Shown piece by piece: positions 59,767 through 64,000 of a stretch of 64,000 nt of DNA. Positions within the stretch are counted from its first letter, which is position 1; every line of letters starts with the position of its first letter. Below the pieces are notes generated by a model, which saw only the letters and a list, made by a program, of their open reading frames with translations, was not told where the DNA came from and made no database searches. The stretch covers positions 372,001 through 436,000 of the forward strand of contig NZ_JZUE01000001.1 in assembly GCF_000969605.1 (NCBI RefSeq), written 5' to 3'. Source of the DNA: Aquincola tertiaricarbonis (GTDB lineage: Bacteria > Pseudomonadota > Gammaproteobacteria > Burkholderiales > Burkholderiaceae_C). The position numbers were made by a program, and so were the translations under genes.

Positions 59767-61302
59767 ATGAACGCAGCCATCTTGCGCCTGCCCGGAGGCG
59801 GCATCGCGCACGTCCTGGGCGTGGTGGCCATCGCCGTCGTCGTCGTGTTGCTGGGCCTGGTGCTGGGCCTCGGCACGGCCATCGGCCTGGGCATCTACCT
59901 GGTGATTTTGGTCGCACTGGTGGCCGGCATCATCGTCTTCCTGGCCAACTCGGGTCTTGCAAGCTTCAGGCATGGCGCCAACGGGGCCTTCTGGACGGCG
60001 ATCATGCTGGCCGGGGCGGTCAACTTCATGACCACGTTCGCGCCGGTTCGCCTGAACGGCCTGATGGAGCTGTGGCTGTTGTGTATGGTGCCGCTGATTC
60101 TGATGGCACTGCCGCAGGCGCTGCGCAGTTCGCCGGCGCTGCGTTGGATGGCGCTGCTGTTCGTGCTCGCCGCCGTGGTGGCCGTGCTCGGGACGGCGCT
60201 GTCGCCTTACCGGCATTCGAAGGCGGCTGCATACCAGTTCGCCTATAACCTGAAATGGCCCTTGATGCTCGCGCTGGGCTTCCGCGTGTGCTGGCAGCAA
60301 GCCGACCACGCCAGGCTGCGCTGGCTTTCGCTGGTGTATGCGGCGCTGGCGGCTTCGTTCCTGCTGCTCGAGCTGGGTGCGCCCGGGCTGTTCAGATCGC
60401 TGGCGCGCAATGTCACGGAGTTTCAGCACACCTCCAACCCGCTGCTCGGTGGCCTGGGATGGCGCATGACGGGGCCGTTCGTGCACAGCAGCGTGCTGGC
60501 CTACTTCTCGGGCTTCTTCCTGCTGCTCCTGGCCGTGCAGTGGCGTGGCGGCGTGATCAGCCTGTGGCGTATGGTGGTCTTCGGCATGCCCTTGTGGCTG
60601 CTGGTCATGGCCAGCGGCCAGATGCAGGAGGCACTTGCCACGGTGCTCGGCATCGGCCTGGTAGTGCTGTCCTTCCGCGCCCGCAGCCTGTGGGGCATCG
60701 CAGGCTGGCTGACGGTGGCCACGCTGCTTGCGGCCGTCGTGATCCTCACCTTCGTAGGACCGGACCGTCTGTACGACGTGGCGTCGGAGTGGGGCCTGGT
60801 CACCGGGGTGAAGTCGATCGTCTCGGCGCGACCGGTGCTTTATGCCGATTCGTTCAAGGTGGCCAACGACTTCTGGCCGCTGGGCAGCGGCTTGGGGACC
60901 TTCGGCGGCGTCGGCGCCCAGATGTTCAATCGAGAGCTGTTTTCGGCGCTCGGCTACGGCACGTTCTGGTGGTACCGGATGGACATCTTCCTGCTGGACA
61001 CTTATTGGCCGAATTTCATCGCCGAGTTCGGCTGGATCGGCTTCCTGCTGCTGGCCGCGATCCCTGTGCTGGCCATGATCCTGAGCCTCTACCGCATGAT
61101 CAAGGCGCCGACGATACAGGTGAAGGTGTTCTGGGGCTACGCGTTCTGCGGGCAGTTCCTGCCCCTGATGGTGTCGCTCACCTCGCCCATCTACTCCGAC
61201 CCCGATATGAGCGCTTTCGCACTGATGATGCTGGGCATGGCCCACATGTACGAGGCCAAGGTCAAAGCGCAGGCGCGGCAGTCGCAAGGGCAGCACGCGT
61301 GA
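59767..61302 (+). CDS. Wzy-like O-antigen/exopolysaccharide polymerase
   Basis: A 511-residue membrane protein with ten or more helices, low overall similarity expected, and a large periplasmic loop with WPLGSGLGTFGGVGAQM and WYRMDIFLLDTYWPNFIAEFGWIGFLLL, the pattern common in O-antigen ligase/Wzy domain proteins. It would polymerise repeat units in the periplasm. It starts 13 bases after the lyase gene and overlaps the GT4 gene by four bases. Ligase is the alternative, but position among flippase and glycosyltransferases favours polymerase. Confidence 0.82.
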   Translation: MNAAILRLPGGGIAHVLGVVAIAVVVVLLGLVLGLGTAIGLGIYLVILVALVAGIIVFLANSGLASFRHGANGAFWTAIMLAGAVNFMTTFAPVRLNGLMELWLLCMVPLILMALPQALRSSPALRWMALLFVLAAVVAVLGTALSPYRHSKAAAYQFAYNLKWPLMLALGFRVCWQQADHARLRWLSLVYAALAASFLLLELGAPGLFRSLARNVTEFQHTSNPLLGGLGWRMTGPFVHSSVLAYFSGFFLLLLAVQWRGGVISLWRMVVFGMPLWLLVMASGQMQEALATVLGIGLVVLSFRARSLWGIAGWLTVATLLAAVVILTFVGPDRLYDVASEWGLVTGVKSIVSARPVLYADSFKVANDFWPLGSGLGTFGGVGAQMFNRELFSALGYGTFWWYRMDIFLLDTYWPNFIAEFGWIGFLLLAAIPVLAMILSLYRMIKAPTIQVKVFWGYAFCGQFLPLMVSLTSPIYSDPDMSAFALMMLGMAHMYEAKVKAQARQSQGQHA

Positions 61303-62372
61303 AGCCCGGTCAACGCCTGCTCATGATTTGCACCGGCGCCAAGGGTGGGATGCGCTCCGTGGTCGACGGTTACCGTGAAAGCGGCATCTTCGACCGCTGG
61401 GCGGTCGAACGGATCGAGCCGCATGCGGAGGGTTCGTTGTCGCAGCGGCTGCGCATGGCGCTGACGGCCTACCGTCGTTGCGTGCAGCTCGTCGCCCGCA
61501 GGCAGGTCGCGCTGATGCATGTGCACGCCGCGATGCGCGGCAGCTTCTGGCGCAAGAGCGTCTTCGTCTGGATCGCCCGGCTGGCCGCCATTCCGGTCAT
61601 CCTGCACCTGCATGGCTCCGAGACGGTCAAGTTCATGGACGGTCAGCGCAAGCCGGTGCGCAGGCTGATCCGCGCCAACCTGGAGGCCGCTTCGCGCGTG
61701 GTAGTTCTGTCTCCGCGTTGGCGCAGCTACATCGCGACGGTGGCGCCGCGGGCGCGCATCGAGGTGCTCGCGAACTATGTGCGTGTGCCACCTTACCGCG
61801 CCCCGCGTGCGCCGGACGGCACCTTTCGTTTGCTGTTCCTGGGTGCGGTCGGCACGCGCAAGGGCATCTATCCGCTCATCGAAGCCGTGGCCGAAGCCGC
61901 CCGTATCACCGGACTGAAGTTCGAACTCGTCGTCGGCGGCGACGGCGAGATCGAACAGGCGCGCGAGCATGCACGCCGTTTCGGCGTCGAAGCGCTGGTT
62001 CGTTTCGAAGGCTGGGTCGGCGGCGAAACCAAGCTGCGCCTGCTGCGCGAGGCCGATGCCTACGTGCTGCCGTCGTTTAACGAGGGGCTGCCGATGAGTC
62101 TGCTCGAAGCGATGGCCGAGAGCCTGCCGGTGGTGTCGACCACGGTTGGGGGCATTCCGGACCTGATCAACAGCGGGGTCGACGGATGGCTGATCGAACC
62201 TGGCGATGTGGCCGCGCTGGCGCGTGTGCTCGCCACGCTGGCAAGCGACGCGACCTTGCGTGCCGACGTGGCTGCACGCGGCTGGCAGCGTGTGTCGAGC
62301 GAGTTCTCCGAGGTGGCCGTGGTGCCACGCTTGGAGGCGGTGTACCAAGAGCTCACGGAAGGGCGTGGATGA
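61299..62372 (+). CDS. Glycosyltransferase family 4
   Basis: A 357-residue GT-B enzyme. N-terminal MICTGAKGGMRSVVDGY and LHLHGSE, the C-terminal nucleotide-sugar domain with FLGAVGTRKGIYPLIEAV, VVGGDGEIEQ, EGWVGGETKL and the E-x7-E motif FNEGLPMSLLEAMAE. GTG start overlaps wzy. It retains the configuration of the donor; donor and acceptor are unknown. The stop overlaps the next ATG. Confidence 0.94.
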   Translation: MKPGQRLLMICTGAKGGMRSVVDGYRESGIFDRWAVERIEPHAEGSLSQRLRMALTAYRRCVQLVARRQVALMHVHAAMRGSFWRKSVFVWIARLAAIPVILHLHGSETVKFMDGQRKPVRRLIRANLEAASRVVVLSPRWRSYIATVAPRARIEVLANYVRVPPYRAPRAPDGTFRLLFLGAVGTRKGIYPLIEAVAEAARITGLKFELVVGGDGEIEQAREHARRFGVEALVRFEGWVGGETKLRLLREADAYVLPSFNEGLPMSLLEAMAESLPVVSTTVGGIPDLINSGVDGWLIEPGDVAALARVLATLASDATLRADVAARGWQRVSSEFSEVAVVPRLEAVYQELTEGRG

Positions 62373-62818
62373 AGAACTTGAAGGTGGCCGCAGTGGCTTC
62401 CGCAGGCGGCCATTGGGTGCAGTTGCTTCGGCTCACGCCGGCGTGGGAGGGCGCGCGCGTCTTCTACATCACCACGGCGGAGGGTGCGCAATCGGTCGAC
62501 GGCGGGCCCGTGCTGAGGGTGGCCGATGCCAATCGCTGGGACAAGCTGAAGCTAGTCAAGATGTTCCTGCAGGTGCTGGTGATCGTTCTGCGCGAGCGCC
62601 CCGACGTGGTCATCACGACGGGCGCGGCTCCCGGGCTGGCCGCGATCGCCGCCGGGCGTTTGGTGGGCGCCCGTACCGTATGGATCGACAGCATCGCCAA
62701 CAGCGAGGAACTGTCCGGCTCGGGCAAGCTCGCCAGGCGGATCTCGTCCTTGTGTCTGACGCAGTGGGAGCATCTGGCCGAGCCGGGTGGGCCGTCGCAT
62801 TGGGGAGGTGTGCTGTGA
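62369..62818 (+). CDS. Alg14/PssD-like glycosyltransferase acceptor subunit
   Basis: A 149-residue protein of the Alg14 family, the membrane-associated half of a two-part GT-B enzyme. N-terminal AAVASAGGHWVQLLRLTPAW (glycine loop), VITTGAAPGLAAI and the TVWIDSIANSEELSGSG stretch are the family core. With the next gene it should form a complete enzyme like the rhizobial PssD-PssE glucuronosyltransferase. Overlaps on both sides are four bases. Confidence 0.92.
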   Translation: MKNLKVAAVASAGGHWVQLLRLTPAWEGARVFYITTAEGAQSVDGGPVLRVADANRWDKLKLVKMFLQVLVIVLRERPDVVITTGAAPGLAAIAAGRLVGARTVWIDSIANSEELSGSGKLARRISSLCLTQWEHLAEPGGPSHWGGVL

Positions 62819-63288
62819 TCCTGGTGACCGTCGGAACGCAGCTGGCGTTCGATCGTCTCGTCGGTGCCATTGACGACTGGTCGGCTGGCCAGTCGGAAGA
62901 AGTGGTGGCGCAAGTCGGGCCCAGCCAATTGGACATCAAACACCTCAAGGCGCAGCCCTTCGTTTCCGCATCGGAGATGGAAGCCTTGTTCTCGCGGGCA
63001 CGGATCGTCGTGGCGCATGCGGGCATGGGGTCCATCCTGAGCGCGCTCAAGCATCGCAAGCCCATCATCATCGTGCCGCGCAAGGCATCCTTGGGCGAGC
63101 ACCGCAACGAGCACCAGTTGGCCACCGCGCGCTGGATGCAGAACCGGCCCGGTGTGCGGGTCGCCTGGGAGCCGCAAGAGGCTCTGGAACTGCTCGAAGC
63201 AGGTGGCGCGTCGCAAACGGACATCGATTTGCCGCAGTTTGCCCAGCCGGAGTTCGTGGCGCGGCTCAGAAAATGGATTTCTGAATGA
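62815..63288 (+). CDS. Alg13/PssE-like glycosyltransferase catalytic subunit
   Basis: A 157-residue protein of the Alg13 family: ILVTVGTQLAFDRLVGAIDDW, VVAHAGMGSILSALKHRKPIIIVPRKASLGEHRNEHQLATA, the UDP-sugar-binding half. It needs the Alg14-like partner encoded upstream, with which it overlaps (GTGA). Together they probably add a uronic acid or glucose. It is the last gene before a 244-base spacer, so it closes this transcription run. Confidence 0.93.
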   Translation: MILVTVGTQLAFDRLVGAIDDWSAGQSEEVVAQVGPSQLDIKHLKAQPFVSASEMEALFSRARIVVAHAGMGSILSALKHRKPIIIVPRKASLGEHRNEHQLATARWMQNRPGVRVAWEPQEALELLEAGGASQTDIDLPQFAQPEFVARLRKWISE

Positions 63289-63384
63289 CGGCCTTTGTTC
63301 GCGGTATGGAGCAAGCGATATTCCAAGCGGCGAGATATAGGCGCTCGCCGCTGGCGCCAAACCGCGGAAAAAATACCGCTGCGC

Positions 63385-63400
63385 GTAAGATACATCTTAC
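63385..63400. promoter_or_regulatory. Perfect dyad in the spacer before the carbohydrate-binding gene
   Basis: GTAAGAT-AC-ATCTTAC is a seven-base perfect inverted repeat with a two-base centre, lying in an AT-richer stretch 133 bases before the next ATG. It has the size of a dimeric regulator operator. No clear promoter hexamers are assigned around it. Confidence 0.5.
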
Positions 63401-63532
63401 ACACTTGGATACATAGAGGTACTTACTGTAATGGTTTGAGTTCGTTGGCGTGCTCAAGCGGATCGAGGTAGACCCGATAAGAAAGCTAGCTGCAGTCTCT
63501 CGCTGCAACCTAGTTCACCTACCTGTCCAAAC

Positions 63533-64000
63533 ATGACCAGCCATCAATCAAACGCCGCGTCCCGCCTGCTCGGACGCGCGACGCTGCCGGTGCTGCTGAT
63601 GGCAGCCACCGCCACCCAGCCGCTTCACGTCCAGGCGCAGGAAGCGGCCGCAGGCACCACCTTGACGGTGCGAGCCAGCGGCACGCTGGCCGTCAACGTC
63701 GGCCCCCGGATGGAGGTCCGCGTGAATGGCGAAAGCGTGGGTGTGGTGGAAGTTCGCTCGCAGACGCTGGCCAGTTACCGCTTCCCGGTGACGTCACTGC
63801 CGGCGGGTGCCGAAGTCGACATCGTCTTCACCAATGACGGCTCGACATCCACGGAGGACCGCAACCTCTATGTGGCGTCGATCGATGACGGCATGACGAC
63901 GGTGCAGGCCAGCGCCCCTATCGTCCGCTACGACAAGGGTAAGGGACTGCTCGCGTTCGACGGCGTCGACGTCGTGGCAGGGCGCGAGAACATGGCCTGG
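63533..64000 (+). CDS. Secreted carbohydrate-binding protein, N-terminal part (CBM60-like)
   Basis: Open to the right edge; 156 residues are visible. A signal peptide (MTSHQ, hydrophobic PVLLMAATATQ core, VQAQ cleavage near residue 36) leads into GTTLTVRASGTLAVNVGPRMEVRVNGESVGVVEVRS and LASYRFPVTSLPAGAEVDIVFTNDGS, then EDRNLYVASIDDG. This matches the calcium-dependent carbohydrate-binding module of family CBM60 (xylan-binding type). The rest, which may carry a catalytic or PEP-CTERM part, is outside. It may bind or degrade the polymer made by the cluster. Confidence 0.75.
   Translation, partial: MTSHQSNAASRLLGRATLPVLLMAATATQPLHVQAQEAAAGTTLTVRASGTLAVNVGPRMEVRVNGESVGVVEVRSQTLASYRFPVTSLPAGAEVDIVFTNDGSTSTEDRNLYVASIDDGMTTVQASAPIVRYDKGKGLLAFDGVDVVAGRENMAW

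Noticed and set aside
63446-63459. Sigma-54-like TGG...GC before the carbohydrate-binding gene
   Set aside because: GG and GC are separated by nine bases instead of ten, which is not tolerated by sigma-54.

Overview
The window is a 64 kb, GC-rich stretch of a bacterial chromosome. Its gene content and order point to a betaproteobacterium of the order Burkholderiales, probably in the Leptothrix/Rubrivivax/Aquincola neighbourhood. The evidence is a Bug-family solute-binding protein, the dusB-fis-purH-ruvC block, hisI-hisE followed by tatABC, petABC followed by sspA-sspB, an EpsD-EpsE-EpsF-EpsG-exosortase B-EpsI capsule/exopolysaccharide cluster, and a DUF4148-like small secreted protein. Genus assignment is inference; no rRNA is present. 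No insertion sequence, phage, integrase or CRISPR array was seen. Coding density is very high: no gap between genes exceeds about 250 bases.

Left part (1-25 kb): a truncated Bug protein, MgtC-like protein, then a minus-strand run dusB, fis, purH, plsC, cdsA, ruvC; a YqaA-like membrane protein and an M32 carboxypeptidase; a divergent Zn/Cd/Pb efflux ATPase and CadR regulator with a MerR-type operator between them; argB; a small secreted protein; a pyrimidine nucleotidase and SlmA-like TetR regulator; PdeM-like phosphoesterase; a DUF815 AAA ATPase coupled to a Nudix hydrolase; hisI-hisE, a DUF4870-like membrane protein, a HIT protein and tatABC; a membrane-anchored HtrA-type protease and a Nif3-like protein; an outer-membrane barrel, pdxA, and a 783-residue DUF1631 protein.

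Middle part (25-47 kb): mscL; the cytochrome bc1 operon petABC ending in a clear hairpin-plus-T terminator; sspA-sspB; tRNA-Thr(TGT); a DciA/DUF721-type protein divergent from secA; argJ; an MFS exporter; a complete ugpB-A-E-C-Q glycerol-3-phosphate uptake operon on the minus strand with a recognisable Pho box upstream and a strong hairpin between ugpB and ugpA; a 1311-residue FAD-oxidase/iron-sulfur fusion followed by a HIT protein, a DUF971 protein and ubiE.

Right part (47-64 kb): one long plus-strand exopolysaccharide locus. It holds the EpsD prolyl isomerase lipoprotein, Wza-like EpsE, chain-length protein EpsF, kinase-like EpsG, exosortase B (XrtB), its partner EpsI, a Wzx-type flippase, an F420-hydrogenase-beta-like iron-sulfur protein paired with a polysaccharide pyruvyl transferase, a GT2 enzyme, a left-handed-beta-helix acetyltransferase, a periplasmic polysaccharide-lyase-like protein, a Wzy-like polymerase, a GT4 enzyme, and a split Alg14/Alg13-like glycosyltransferase pair. 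After a 244-base AT-richer spacer with a perfect dyad, a secreted carbohydrate-binding protein begins and runs off the window. Most genes overlap by four bases, so they are probably co-translated. The locus is the part most worth study: polymer assembly, decoration, trimming and surface sorting are all encoded together, yet no priming glycosyltransferase and no complete PEP-CTERM substrate is inside the window.
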